A DNA stretch of 64,000 nucleotides, taken from NCBI GenBank assembly GCA_964023275.1, contig OZ029917.1:20150488-20214487 (forward strand), given 5' to 3'. A program made the position numbers and the translations under genes. Position 1 is the stretch's first letter. Each line of letters opens with the position of its first letter. Shown piece by piece: positions 36,800-60,309 of this stretch. The notes under the pieces are model-generated. The model worked only from the letters and a program-made list of their open reading frames with translations, searched no databases and was not told where the DNA came from. This stretch comes from Norana najaformis. Lineage: Eukaryota > Annelida > Clitellata > Crassiclitellata > Hormogastridae.

Positions 36800-37940
36800 A
36801 CTAGTTAAGTCATTGCAAAAAAGTTCCTGAATAACTTTGCTTGCCACTAGTAATGTAATGTAATCAAAAATTGTCTGAAGTACTGCTAGTATGCACAGGA
36901 TTTTGGGAAATGTATTACATACAATTTTAAGTATCTCTGAATTCATCATTTTTTGATTGACTGTGGATTGACTGTATGCCTGGTTGAAATTGTTTGTCCC
37001 TATTATTATTTCTTTCAACTGGCTGACTCTCACACAGGCTGCTCTGAAAATGTGTCCCTCCTTATACCGTATATATAACACAATTTATAATCTGGTGTTG
37101 TTTCATGATCCAGAGGTGCTCCAAATCAGCCCCAGAAAAATCTAACAAAAGTTTAGATTTAAATTTAAATTTCCGGCATAAGGTGTCTGAGCCACCACTG
37201 AGGTCAAAGCTTAGAGACTACTACTGGCACCTACAAAAGCCCAAACACACATAATCCACCATCTGCTTATTTCAAACCAGGTAGGCCTACTCTGACTTCG
37301 GTGTGTAATAACTGAAAGTGTCATGGCGTACTCGTAACCAAACCGCAACGCCTTCCAGCATGCAGTCTACTTTCATTATAATTTCCTATGTTATTTAATG
37401 GATATTTTAAAATTTATTCTTGCTCGTTGATATCGCCTGTTAATATTTTTCAACAATACGTTTTAAGATTCAGATTTAACCAAAAATGTAAAGAATTGCT
37501 TCTCTTTGAAATACCTCAATTCGTTGATCAGCATCCTAACATTATCGTTAACCTGTAATATTATCTCTAAACACCTATAAGGCCACGTAGAAAATACGAT
37601 AAAGCAGCCATATATAGATTTTAATCACTTAACCTTTGTCTTTCGCCTTTCGCAAATCTATCGCATTGCCAGGAACCCACTGGTTATTAATAGAAACATG
37701 GAATTCCCTGCTTTCTCTCTCACACAAAATTCCCACTTAGCTTTTCGATTTTGCAAAATCGAAATCTGCCGAAAATAGGAATCAAATTTTAAATTTATCC
37801 GACCGATGGACCGAATGATGCCCACACCAAGGCTTGATCCCCTCCGGATTCTGAGATGGTACTGAAACTGACCTAACAACTTGGCTTTCGAGGACTTAAT
37901 TTTAAATAGCGACAGTTAATTATAAGCTAGTCTCTGATGC
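36800..37940. other. Intergenic, no gene seen
   Basis: The stretch from about 37.3 kb has more CpG than the gene body (for example AAACCGCAACGCC, CGACCGATGGACCG), which might mark a promoter for the leftward gene. No core promoter motif was recognised. Confidence 0.35.
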
Positions 37941-37944
37941 AGTT

Positions 37945-38055
37945 TCGTAATCGTAATCGCAATCCCGAGGTTTCCACAGCGCCAAACGAAAGCCACGTCA
38001 CGGGGACCAGCTTATTCACAGGCGCTCAGTCAAAACAAAATCAATAGGCAAAAGT
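37945..38055 (-). repeat. LINE family B 3' end
   Basis: GTAATCGTAATCGCAATC tail, then TTTCCACAGCGCC, AACGAAAGCCACGTCACGG, TTATTCACAGGCGCTCAGTC and AAAACAAAATCAATAGGC. Reverse orientation; well preserved. Confidence 0.75.
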
Positions 38056-38290
38056 ATTCTGTGTGGCGCTGAGAAATTTCGAAAATTCACACATTACATG
38101 CTAGGCTTATCGAAGTGGGGGCTGGGGTAAGAGCTTCCAAAGGAAGAACATAGCTATTGTGAATATTAACAAGACCGCTGATTATCTCTGCAAGCAGCAG
38201 TCTTATTAATATTCATAATATCCGTTCATAATCAGATGTTGTTGGCGGAGCTCAGCGATGGGTGACGTGTGATAGGGTTCAGGAATTGTG

Positions 38291-38314
38291 GTAAGTAAGT
38301 AAGTAAGTAAGTAT
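38291..38314. repeat. (GTAA)n microsatellite
   Basis: Six tandem GTAA units. Confidence 0.9.
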
Positions 38315-38589
38315 ATTCTTTATTAACCAATAGCTAATCGCACATCGGTTTACAAGTATTTAAGAACACAAGAAAACTTAATATTCATACAACATCCTAA
38401 CAATAAAACATTTATGCGTTAAATTGTCAGCAGGAGGAATAATACGATCATCGGTGTGGGGCCGTAGGGAATAACTGAGGGTTTTAATTGGTGGGAGTAG
38501 TTGATGTAAGACATGATTTGGGTTGTTCAAGATTGCTTTAAAGAGACGAGCATCAGCTGTGGTAAGCGTTCGGAAGAAAGCCTTGCTAA

Positions 38590-39012
38590 CCCTTTCGCTT
38601 TCCTTCCAATTATTATTCAGCAGCGTATCCAGTTCAAGATCCTAACGCTTATGCGTAATTGTCTTGTTGGCTCTGCTCCATCATATCTTAGGGACTTCTG
38701 CATTTCGGTCTCCTTGGTTCCAGGCCGTAGCACTCTCCGGTCGGCCTTCCTTGGACTTCTGACTGTCCCTCGTATGCGCACTGCTACAGCGCAGTCTAGA
38801 AGCTTTGCCTATGTTGGACCCAATAGCTGGAATCGCCTTTCCCGAGAGCTTCGGCTAATATTCCTCAGTTTGTCTCTTCCACAGTTTCGCAAGCGCCTGA
38901 AGTCTGTATTATTTGCCAGTGGTCTCACTGGTTCGGGTCGGGAGCACTTCTGATGAGTCTATTCTTGAAGTGGCGCTTTATAAATGTCAGATTACAATTA
39001 CAATTACAATTA
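38590..39012 (+). mobile_element. LINE family A, open RT C-terminus with ATTACA tail
   Basis: An open frame to the stop at 38,951 reads IIIQQRIQFKILTLMRNCL, GSAPSYLRDFCISVS, YVGPNSWNRLSRELRLIF and FRKRLKSVLFASG. The 3' end CTTGAAGTGGCGCTTTATAA runs into ATTACA tandem repeats at 38,990-39,012. The best preserved family A copy here; 5'-truncated. Confidence 0.88.
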
Positions 39013-39019
39013 TTACACT

Positions 39020-40050
39020 CTTAATCTTGTAAATTTTTAGAACCAGTTGAGCAACTTCATATGCCAAATTTCTTAAATCTGTTACCTCTCTGGCCCTCTT
39101 GCCTCTGAGTTCTGACTTCCCTAGTCAGCAAACCTTGATCAGGTTTGCATACCGATAGTGGCTGTATTTCAAAGATTTGAGTGTTTGGCTAGCCCGGTCC
39201 GTACACTGAAACCTTAAACAGCATGGCGCCCATTCAAACGGCCTGCGGTAATGAGGGATCTCACCCGAAAATTCATTAAAAATGAGCAGGGTCGAGACCA
39301 TACAGTCGTTGTAGAAAAACGTACATTTACATTCGCACATTTACATCTTCACAACCCACTTTATTACCGCACACTTCATCTCACTATCATTTCCTCGGCC
39401 TTTCTTATAATCTGTGAACAATTTCAATCTGTCCTCAACATCACAGATCACTGGATAGTGGTGGTGAAGGACCTCACCCAATCAAGTCATTGAAAAATGA
39501 CCATGATCGAGGTCACATGGTCACTATAGAAGTATTCATTTACATTTAAATCTGCTTAATCACTGTCAGTATGGGCAATAAGCCATCTCTGCCATTTCCT
39601 TCTTATCAATCTTTTTGCTGCTTTGGATCCAATGGCCGTAAAGCCTCGATGCAAGGCATCGGAAAAATCGACTCCCAATTCGTTTTAGTCACTCCATCAT
39701 CCCTTGATCTCCTAGCATGGTACAAACCCACTTACCAGCCTCCTTGATGCTCATGTGCCACAGCTCCGCCTAGGCTACCAAACACAGCACACACGGAAAT
39801 AACCTTGGTGCATTCAAATTCATTCACTGAAGCCTTAAGCATATATTAATGCACTACTGATTGCACAACCAGGGCAAACACAATCACAGGAGTACAAAGT
39901 CCTATCATTTACCTATAACTCACTCTAATCCTCCCGACACTCCTACCTTCGTCAGTTATTTACATTCAAACCACTTGACTCCTCTTCCGCCTTAACACTT
40001 CTCCACCCTTCCATCACCAAATCCTTAAACTTGGGAATCACTTCACAGCC
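39020..40050. other. Intergenic, no gene seen
   Basis: Only short spurious frames; no classified repeat. Confidence 0.5.
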
Positions 40051-40059
40051 CAAGCTGCT

Positions 40060-40390
40060 CCATCCTCTTGAATAATCTCCCACCAGAATTATAACTATTA
40101 TCATACTGCACCTTTTGCATTCTCTGCACAGGTCTTTCATTCAAAAACTGCATTAAAACAATCCTGTGTCACAAATCCTATCCTGATCCTTCCTCTTCCC
40201 CTTACTCTTCTTGCCACTCCATCCACCATAGCCTTCTGACTATCTGCCTGACCCTTGCAACTTGACCTTGAACCGAATCTGTCTTTACCTGCTGTTCAAT
40301 TTTGTTTTGACTGATCATCTGTTAATAAGCTGCAGTGACTTAGCTTTCTTAGGGTACTTGAGAAATCTTGAGGGTACAGTAACTACTGAT
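40060..40390 (+). repeat. LINE family B C-terminal and 3' end, degraded
   Basis: Resembles 11.1-11.5 kb: a pyrimidine-rich stretch with CTTTCATTCAAAAACTGCAT and CCTATCCTGATCCTTCC, then GAACCGAATCTG, TTTTGTTTTGACTGATCATC, GTTAATAAGCTG and GAGAAATCTTGAGGG. Confidence 0.55.
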
Positions 40391-40399
40391 ATGCAAAAA

Positions 40400-41840
40400 T
40401 CAGTCACTGACAAATACCATCTTCTGGAATAACAGCCCAAATGTCAGAAGACTCTATCAATTTTAAAGAAGTTGCTTCTTAAACAAGTAGGTCCTAAAAC
40501 ACATAGTCATGTTAAGTAAAAGATTTTTTACTTACTCCCCGGACTTGTTGGGCACCTCCCTGAATAAGTGGTCTTTCAGTGTTGTTTGGCTAGCTAAAAT
40601 TTGTGGCAGATTTATCTATAAAATGTTTGACTTTTGATTGTGATTTCACTTTCGAGCAACCAATAACATTTTGTGTCATGATAAATACTCTACATGGATT
40701 AGCACCATCATGAAAATGCCTTGGCCATTTAACAAAACATCACCGATTTACCCAAATGGTGATGAATTCATTGTCAAGCTGTTTTGTTAAGCTTACACCG
40801 TGTTGCCAAACCTTGTATCATGCCAGGAATGTTTTACCACTGCCTCCTGCAGGAAACCTATTGCAGGTAGTTCCATCAACCACAAGACTACATCTTGAGG
40901 AATTGGGAGATTTGACAGGCCTTAGGCATTGAAATGAATGCATCTGCAGGGAACACTGGTTTACAGGAATAGTAGTTCTGGTTCAGAAACTAATATAAAA
41001 CTCCCTTTAAACATAATTTATTTCAGACAACTCCATAAACCAAATTACATACCAACAGCAGCAAAAGATGCCAGCAAGCTACTGCATTAGAACCATTTAT
41101 GTGTGTAGAGTGATATCAGAATGATAAAATGATAAACAACTGTCACATAACACTCACAATTCAGTTCAAATAAAATAAACAATCTCTTCTATACACAATC
41201 AATCATAATTCATTAAAATTAACTTACTTTTCCAAAATGATTTGCAAATAAAATTTTTAAAACGAACACTACAGTCGCAATAAACTAAAAACAGATATTC
41301 TGAATGGACCCAACTACGACATTGAACTGTTATAATACTGTTATCCGTACTTTGTTATCTGAAGTTTCAACATGCTACTGAATGCATAAGACAAGCTACA
41401 AACAGGAAAAACAATCAAAATAAGTGATCAATAGAAAGTTCCAATATACAGGTACAAATAATATAATGTATCCATATATTTCTATATACAGCTGTAAATG
41501 CATTACACATGATATGCATATTGCACATACATATATATGTACAAACTGGAGCTCTCAATCACCAGCACTCTTGAGCGGTCCAAAATGGTGCTTTATTAAG
41601 TGTCGTAATTGAAATCAACTAATCCTACGATGAAAATTTTCATCATGTACTTACTATTAATTAAAATTTGTAAAAAAAGCCCACTTCTTATATATATGTC
41701 TATGCATATAATACATATATATATATATATAATATATATAATATATACATGTTTATATTAAATATATTTATGTATATATAAAATGTTTCCAATACAAACA
41801 AACTCAATCACATCTCTAAACAGAAATGGCACAGTTCAGA
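40400..41840. other. Intergenic AT-rich sequence
   Basis: No gene. It includes (AT)n-rich stretches at about 41,700-41,780. Confidence 0.5.
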
Positions 41841-41899
41841 GCAATTGTAGGCCCTGAGAGAAAACTACACAAAAGTGTTGGGTAATAAACGAAAAAGAG

Positions 41900-42180
41900 G
41901 AGCAGACGATTGAGCTAGCCCCGAGGCAACCATGGGTGCGAAGTGTCAATGACTTCATATTTCTTTGCCTCGGCATACAAGGACGGGTCACCAGCCCTCT
42001 CTCTGCCGCCTGAGCTTCCCACTAATAGTGTGCAGTCGGTGTACTCATTATAGTTGGCCTGGAAGTGCAAATGGAGCCGAAATCTCGCAACAAACTTTCT
42101 GCCCTGGTGGGGATTTGAACTCCTGACTTTTTGATTAACAGTATAGCACTCTAACCACTAGACTATCACACACCCAGTTC
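41900..42180 (-). repeat. tRNA-derived SINE (tRNA-Asn-like head)
   Basis: On the minus strand TAGTCTAGTGGTTAGAGTG (A box), a loop with CTGTTAATC, and GGAGTTCAAATCCCC (B box) form a tRNA-like head at 42,175-42,100. The GTT anticodon position suggests descent from tRNA-Asn. About 200 bp of unrelated body follows (41,905-42,095). The acceptor stem does not pair, so it is not a working tRNA. Confidence 0.8.
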
Positions 42181-42184
42181 GGCA

Positions 42185-43035
42185 ATCAGATTCACGATCA
42201 AATCAATTTCTGTGCATGTCAGTTAAATAAGTTAATCAACTGAGGCATCTTATTTAAATCACTTCCTGTCTACCCTGTACAATTCAAGAAAATTTAGCTT
42301 ATTTGCCTCAAGTATAAACACTATAAATTCATAACCTCAAAAAAGGTTACAATGGCTTAAGCAAATTCTAGATTATCTAGGCAAAGCAAGTTTTTAACAA
42401 CAGGCCTGCTAATCACGGCAATATAAAACTGAGCAAGTGATCTTAACTTTAAAGGTTATTTTATTTCATAGCTTATTTAATTTTACCAAACACCACAATT
42501 CGCAGTAAAATGAAATTCAATAACTTGGTAGAATTTTGGTTAACTACCATCTTGTCTCATAGAACACACTTTTGTATGATGTACACCTCCGTTTAACCCT
42601 GATGTAAAAATTTGTAAACCTGTCGATAACACAAAGGTCAATATTAATTCGTTGATCTGGACCAACATTTAACTTCTCTTCCCCATCTTCACTGGCTGCA
42701 CCCTATTAAGCATCATCACATTTGTTGTAGTTGGCACCTGATGCAACATCTGCAGTTTGCATTGATTACCATCTTAACCTCAACATCAAAAATCAGTTCA
42801 CTTATTCCAGATGATTCTCCACAGAAAGAGTCCCTATATGTTCCATTGCCTGTTACAAAATCAGCACAAGTGAATGCTAATTGACTGCTGGCTGCATTTA
42901 TGGCTTATTATTAATATAATTAATAAACCCTTACTTTCATTACTGTGATCTGTTATAAACTTCTGCGCTTTTGAGGTGAATTGGTGAATTCATAAATTAG
43001 CATGATGTAAATATCTGATTAATAATACCTTCCCA
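42185..43035. other. Intergenic, no gene seen
   Basis: AT-rich with no recognised element. Confidence 0.5.
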
Positions 43036-43039
43036 CTTC

Positions 43040-43235
43040 TCTCAGCTTAAACACAAGCCACCCTAACAGTTCCTTTCCCCCTTCTCTCTCTGGTCTTCTG
43101 GCAACCGGACTTGGTTCTTGACATGGCATCTTTGGTCAACCTGAGACTTGACACAGCGTTCATTAATAAGCTGGTGCCCTGTGCTTAGCTTTTAAGTAGT
43201 GCTTTAGAAATTGTGAGTTTAAAATTACAAATACT
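43040..43235 (+). repeat. LINE family B 3' end
   Basis: Very like 11,350-11,545: TCTGGTCTTCTGGCAACCGG, GAGACTTGACACAGCGTTC, AATAAGCTGGTGCCCTGTGC and AGTGCTTTAGAAATTGTGAG. Confidence 0.7.
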
Positions 43236-43239
43236 TGTT

Positions 43240-44735
43240 AAACACAAGAGGCGCACTGCTGTTATTCTGTGACTCCACACGTTTCCTAATAAACGATGTT
43301 GCACCTGTTGCAGTTAAGTCGAAAGTTTAATGGTTTGTTCAATTGTGACTTTATATATAGTTGTTTAAGCCAAAATATTTAAAAACAGAACTGTCCTCAT
43401 CAAGAACATTTGTATACACATCATCAACCATTGCTGCTGTATGATGTGGTTCTACTAATACTAAATAATTCTTGGTAAAATTCACATCCAGAATTAAAGA
43501 CTCAATTTCAGAGAAAAAAAACTATGTTATATTTGAGACATTATCAGTAGCCTACTACAGGGGCTGAGATTTTCTGAATTGCAAAAACTGAGCAGAATAA
43601 GTCGTGTTTTAATCTGAATATCTCAACATAGTAAAAATATATATACCGGTAGACCTATACATTTATACACAAGAAAAATTAAACATATATTATATACACA
43701 TACATAAAAACAATGACTGTGCATTCTTTCCACACTGCTGGAAGTAATTTGGCATGTATACATACATATACACGGGTTTTGATGTAATAACGTACAGTCA
43801 CATACGTTCACGGTTGTGCATATTCTTGTATGTTAGCACTTAGGTGACTATGGGGTGAGCATGCAGTCTCAATCTACACAGTTTGACTATTATATAAAGT
43901 AGCAAACACTTACAGAACTCAACAACAGCCACCTACTCTAAGGAGCGAGAAGAATAAGGTGCTGTACCGCAACAAAGTAACCAATGTTTTGATTGGAATG
44001 AATTTATTCTTTTTCATCCAACTGTCTGTTTAATCTGCATCATTTCTTTATAAATTTGAGCTTCATTAAGCACAAAGCTAGATATGGTCAGCCAGGTTAA
44101 TTTTGTGAGGGTATTCAAATTTTAAAACAAATTTTGTTTTTTTTCTGACTGGATGGTTTAGTTGAACTGCAACAAACAATGCCTTTTATATAATGCCTAA
44201 ATCATAATGTTACAATAACAATATTCACAGGTCAATTCAACTGTAGCATTCATGGAGTACTGGCCTATAACAAAACATTTACATAAGAAAAAACACTTCA
44301 AAAAGCTTTAGTTTAGCCCTTCAACAAGTATGATATTCACAAATGAAAGTGAGGCATACATATTCAATAAAAGAAATGATGTAACTAAGTATCAACAAAA
44401 ATTTAATTCTTTTTTCATTCATACTAAAAAGAGTGAAAGGAGAGAGTGTGTACAAGCATATGTACAATTCAGGAGCTAAAAGAGATAACGAGTTCAGATG
44501 GGACACTAATGACCAACAAATCACAGCTGACCGAGGGTTACCTAAAAACGATCAATAAACTACACAGAATTCAGGATTATATATAACATTCAGAAATCTG
44601 GAATATTTTAAAACTTAATTGCCCTTAAGTTCTGAATATTCTAGATCAGCAAGAAGCACAAATAAAATCACTAGACCTCCACATATGGCAACGTGGTAAG
44701 GTCTCGGGTGACATTAAAGATGTGAACATGTTGCT
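43240..44735. other. Intergenic, no gene seen
   Basis: AT-rich; several short frames without family resemblance. Confidence 0.5.
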
Positions 44736-44739
44736 CTGC

Positions 44740-44775
44740 TCAATCCTATTATCTGGTGGCAGATAATAGGATTGA
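44740..44775. repeat. Perfect 16-bp hairpin
   Basis: TCAATCCTATTATCTG (44740-44755), loop GTGG, then the exact reverse complement (44760-44775). Confidence 0.9.
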
Positions 44776-44814
44776 GACATGGTGTACTTTATCTTCTGCT
44801 CAGGGATTGTCAGT

Positions 44815-45090
44815 AGATGAGCACAACTGTGTGCTGCAAATGCTTCATCCAAGGTTGTCAGTTACTGTCCCAAATACCTCATGGACCAGTAACTCCGATC
44901 ATCAATGAATCATGGATGAGAAGAATCAGTTGGTTTGGTTCTACATGTGTGCAAGAGCCTGCTAATGGAGACTTTTACCGCTTCTTTAGCATCATTTGCC
45001 TGCAGCTGAACCTTTCATTCTTATCAAAATGTAACATCAAAAAAGGCTAGCGAGGAGCACCTTAGAAGGCTCTATATAAATGTCCAGGTA
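44815..45090 (+). repeat. Interspersed repeat C, copy 2
   Basis: Matches 28,930-29,230: ACTGTGTGCTGCAAATGCTTC, ATGGACCAGTAACTC, GTTCTACATGTGTGCAAGAGC. It ends GCACCTTAGAAGGCTCTATA like the family A-type tails. Confidence 0.55.
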
Positions 45091-45099
45091 TATAACTAC

Positions 45100-46830
45100 A
45101 TACATATGCCAGAACAAGTAGAAACATTATATTACCATAAAACTCCAGAAACATAAAAAACAGATATATAACACATATAAGTGACCGCAGTAAACCCAAC
45201 CAAATTAAAACCAAAACTCCAAAAGACACTTAACATGACACAGGAGTGTATGTTGGTTATGCATGGGCCTCAGAGACCTTCAGGCAAGATTACCATTGGT
45301 TGGGAAACTCACCAGATATCCAAGGCCGAACAATGAGGCCAATGAACGACAAATATGCCAGCCTTCATTTAAACACAATAAGATCTACTGTCTAATCAAA
45401 AACTGTAGTTATAATTTGGGCTAAAATGATAAAGACAAGCACAAACAAAAAGACAAACCAGTCCTTTTAGGGGTCATCTTATCAGGACAGATCAAGATAA
45501 CAACAGATACTTGGCTTAGCTATATTATAATACAATAAACAGAGAACAAAGAAGTGCATTATCATCATTACAGGACACAGGATGAATGCTTTGCCTAGAT
45601 ACCAGCCAATGTCATTGAGCCATGATACTTACCTAAGATTAAGAAGGCACAGATCTGCCAATGCAACAGCAAGTAGTGCAGACAATAGGAATATAGGCTC
45701 ACTGTATTTTTACAGCAGCTCTTAGTTTTGCTGCTACTTTGAAGCATTCAGAAGGCACAAGTTCGCTGAAATGGCTTGTACATTGCTGAAAACGCTATGC
45801 ATGCTATCAACCACCACCAGCACTCAAGCTACAGATGTAGAACACCAACACCTGGAATCAATGCCAGAGAAGCCGTGTTTCCAAGCATGATTTTCTTATT
45901 TGTCTTTAGTCCTACCACGAGTAATTCCAAATACACAAATATCAACCAGTAAGGTACTATGTCCTGTAAACCAAGCCATAAACCAGCAAAACTTCTAATG
46001 TTAAGTACTCTCAGCATAAAGCTGATTTGTTTGCTTGCACTAAATTTAGGAATTTCTGTGAAAGCACATTTAGTAAACTAATCACATTTCTTGCCTAAAA
46101 CAAACTTTGTAACAAAACATACACATATCAGAAGCAGAATCTCAGTGAAAAAGCTTAACATTTGAACACAATTTCAACTAACTAATATGTTACAATACCT
46201 TAGACAAAATATTGACTTGCAAAATACAGCTGTATTTGTGAACCAATTTCAATTTTCGACTACCCAACTCCAGAAATCATACATGCTGAAGAAATAAAAT
46301 TTCATAAAGTCTTAGTCTTTGGCAGTCAAAATTCACGTGCTTTCAATTTTTTCCAAAGGCCAACTGTAAGATTTAATGATCAGGCAAAAATTATACAACA
46401 TGCCATTTTCAACATAATTTAAAGTTTAGCATAATAAAATGTTAAGGTGATTTCTATTTAACTCCTATGCATAAGTCACCACTCAAGTGACTTGCAAATT
46501 GAACAAAGAAAAAGAAAATGACTGTACCAAACATTTTGACCAAGGCTAATCAGAAAAAAGCTGCTAAACTAGTTGTGAACTTGTTCATGTGCACAATTAC
46601 CTGAAGCTAACAAAAACAAAGTAGATTTATAAGCAGCATTTACTGAACAGAGAGTAGACTAGGAGCTTAACCAATCAAGCCCTGTATTACAGACAAAGGC
46701 ATTAAAACAATGCACACAAAACAGTGACTGAGTGATGTATGACTTGAAAGATAAACTTGCCAAAACCACACTGCTCTCATCCTTGGCACTTGTTTTACCT
46801 GGAGAAAAATTAGGTGGTCTAGACCTGGAA
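45100..46830. other. Intergenic, no gene seen
   Basis: Between repeat C and the end of the polyamine oxidase gene. No recognisable element. Confidence 0.5.
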
Positions 46831-46838
46831 GAGACACC

Positions 46839-46844
46839 TTTATT
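46839..46844 (-). terminator. Candidate polyadenylation signal of the polyamine oxidase gene
   Basis: AATAAA on the minus strand, 40 bp after the stop codon. Short for a 3' UTR, so only a candidate. Confidence 0.35.
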
Positions 46845-46883
46845 AAGTTTTCAGTTTTAGTTTAACCACCGGCAAGCTATCAG

Positions 46884-57809
<10,926 letters not shown>

Positions 57810-57814
57810 TTTCC

Positions 57815-58160
57815 TACCTTCAACCAAAATGTCAATTCAACAAATGACACGCCGCTAGTCAGAAGATTTTATGCGAATCTATTCCGCTAACTGCGTCACG
57901 GAAATTATGGTTGCAAAACACGCAGAAAAAGAGGCAGAAAGAACTGTTTACTTAACAGGACTGACCTATTATCAGAGACAAAACCAAAGTTCTGCCCTGC
58001 ATTAGGGACAACTGAGGTAAATGTAACCATAGCGTTATTGGTTGCGTTCTCGTTCTTAATCTTACAGTCGCCAGCGCCGAAACACTACGGCGCCGCCGAC
58101 GGGTGGTGGGCCAAGTACACACTCCTACTGACTTAGCACAATATAATATGTAAATGTACA
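57815..58160 (-). promoter_or_regulatory. CpG-richer 5' flank of the polyamine oxidase gene
   Basis: Just upstream of the start the sequence becomes richer in CpG (for example CGCCAGCGCCGAA-type stretches near 58,070-58,100) than the intron sequences. A TATA-less promoter is plausible; no specific motif recognised. Confidence 0.35.
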
Positions 58161-58284
58161 CGGTTTTATAGACCTGGCGACGACTCTAACCAGTTTCAGA
58201 TTGCTTAAGAGTTTACCAGAAACACTAAACAACGCGAAAACACCAGAGTGAGCTTTAAAATGAAGAGAGGAGAGAGCATTCATG

Positions 58285-58312
58285 CATACATGCATACATA
58301 CATACATACGTA
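58285..58312. repeat. (CATA)n microsatellite
   Basis: ATACATGCATACATACATAC and continuation. Confidence 0.85.
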
Positions 58313-58339
58313 CGCACTAAAGCATCTATGTAACACCAT

Positions 58340-59200
58340 CACCAGTTATCAGCCTGGATGACTGCCAGCCTTCTATACCTCAACCCTTTGAAAACCGAAT
58401 TTCTCGAAAGTGACCTCCTTGAACAATTAAGCAAACCTTTAACCAGTCCTTCGGACCTTTCTCCAAAGGACTGCACTTCATCTGCGCCTTACTCTTCTCT
58501 AGCCCCCAGTCTCGAAATTGTCTTCGACAAAAACCATACCTTTGCAGACCACATCAATCGTTTATCTTGCAATTAATAATATATGCATATTCGTGACCTT
58601 TACGGTACGTGCATCGACTTCGCCCACACTACTATAAACTCCCTGCACAGTGGCCACATCAATTGTTCACTTCAGACTTTAATACTGCAACCCCCTTTTC
58701 AATACCATCAGCACTTCTCAAAAGAAACGTCAGCTTTACTACTGCAATTCACTCTTCTATACCATCAATAATTCTCCAGTCAAACGTCTTCAAATACTCC
58801 AGAATGCTCTTGCTCGTGCAGTTACCAAAACTCCAAATTATCACCAGATAACTGCAGTCTTCATATCACTTCGGTGGCTTAAGGTCCTCGGGCTGTCCTC
58901 AGTGCATCCACTATGAAGTTTCATCTCTTACCTACAATGCCCTTCAAACTTTTCACCCCTCTTAGTAAATTCGCCAGCTGTTCATTATCCAACCTGCCAG
59001 ATCTACTCGTTCTACTTCCTCAGATCCTTCTCTATTTCGGCCTCCAGTCTCTTCCTCTCTCAAATTCTGCAACCGCTCCATTAGGACATTACCAGCCCCT
59101 ACCACGTATAGTTGGATAGCTGAGTGGGCGCCAGCATTTCTCCAAATACTATGCTTAACCGGGCTTGATGGTGCTATAACTTCACTGTGCCTGCCATCGT
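58340..59200 (+). mobile_element. Decayed CR1/L2-like LINE, RT middle and C-terminus
   Basis: In-order plus-strand landmarks: WMTASLLYLNPLKTEFL (58,355-58,405), LEIVFDKNHTFADHINRLS (58,510-58,570), HIRDLYG, a frameshifted SKLDYCN-type region, and LQNALARAVTKTPNYHQIT (58,797-58,853). Multiple frameshifts. Confidence 0.8.
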
Positions 59201-59360
59201 TATATCAACAACATCAGGCAAGCAGGTAGTCCTAGCCACTTGATTTGGTTGATTCGTGTGTTATTGTATAGGCCTACTTAAGAACTTACTGCAAGTTGGT
59301 CCTATTTTGGCCTACATCATATACATTAGGCCTATACGTGCATTCTTCTTTCATTGCATT

Positions 59361-59765
59361 TGTAATTGTAATTGGAAATTTATATAGCGCCACTTCAAGA
59401 TAGACTCATCAGCGGCGCTCCCGGCCCGACGTCCCGGAGCTAGTGGGGGGAACAATTCGGTCTTCAAGCGCTTGCGGAAGAGAGGGGCTGAGAGAGGAGT
59501 TCCCGCCGAAGGCCACCAGGCAAGTTGTTCCATGAGGCGGGGCCAACGACAGCGAAACTACGACGCTGTGCAGTAGCAGTTCGAGCCCGAGGGACGACCA
59601 GGTCTCCCTGGACCACTGACCGCAATAATCTGCGGCCACGGGCGGTGAAAAGTGGGGCACAAAGTTCCCGTAGTTAAGTCTGAGGGTAGTCAACAATGCA
59701 TTTCCGCACGAGGACCAAAATTTTAAACAGAATGCGCGCTCGAATTGGAACCCAGTGAAGGTTTC
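59361..59765 (-). mobile_element. LINE family A, C-terminus and tail
   Basis: The minus strand has the family A end: FRKRLKTELFPPLAPG, then CTTGAAGTGGCGCTATATAA and an ATTACAATTACA tail (59,361-59,380). Upstream text is frame-shifted, but the spacing matches 29.4-29.8 kb. Confidence 0.8.
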
Positions 59766-59769
59766 GTTG

Positions 59770-60305
59770 TGAACGTCTCATTAAATAACTATCAGTCTAT
59801 TCAGTTGAAGCTTAAAGCCATGGCTTGCATAGGCTAAGTGTACGACGTTAACGCGTAACATATCAGTAACTTTTTCTCGCCCCCGGGTGTATGCCGGTAC
59901 GAACGTATTTAATCATCGAAACACGCACAGCAAATCTTACATGCCTATAAAATCTAGCTATGTCAAAACATTACAAATTAAATTATAATTTAGACGAACA
60001 TAAATACGTGTATAAACGCATAATTTCATTTAATAATAAAATATTCAGTCCTTGTACTGGCTATAGTTCTTGTTGCACTATAAGGTGGTATACGCATTAT
60101 ATACAGATGTCTACAGGTATGTACACATAATCTTCACCTTCCTGTTTAGGAGGTTTAGGCTATAACACGTTTATTCAAGATATATCGTTATACATCTTTT
60201 AAGATCTCCAATCACATTAAGATCTCGAAGTAGGCCAACGAATGCTTACATACAGATGTAGGCCTATCTATGCAAATAAGGGTGGTAGGGTGGTATTCTA
60301 TTTAA
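59770..60305. other. Intergenic, no gene seen
   Basis: No recognised element. It may include the 3' UTR of the putative gene at 60.3 kb. Confidence 0.4.
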
Positions 60306-60309
60306 GATC

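Noticed and set aside
38513-38953. Host gene of 146 codons
   Set aside because: The sequence is the C-terminus of a LINE reverse transcriptase, repeated at 29.4 and 59.4 kb.
42100-42175. Functional tRNA-Asn gene
   Set aside because: A and B boxes are present but the acceptor stem does not pair and a SINE-like body follows.
57810-57827. Upstream start for the polyamine oxidase, adding six residues
   Set aside because: The codon there is TTG, not ATG; the ATG at 57807-57809 is the first in frame.
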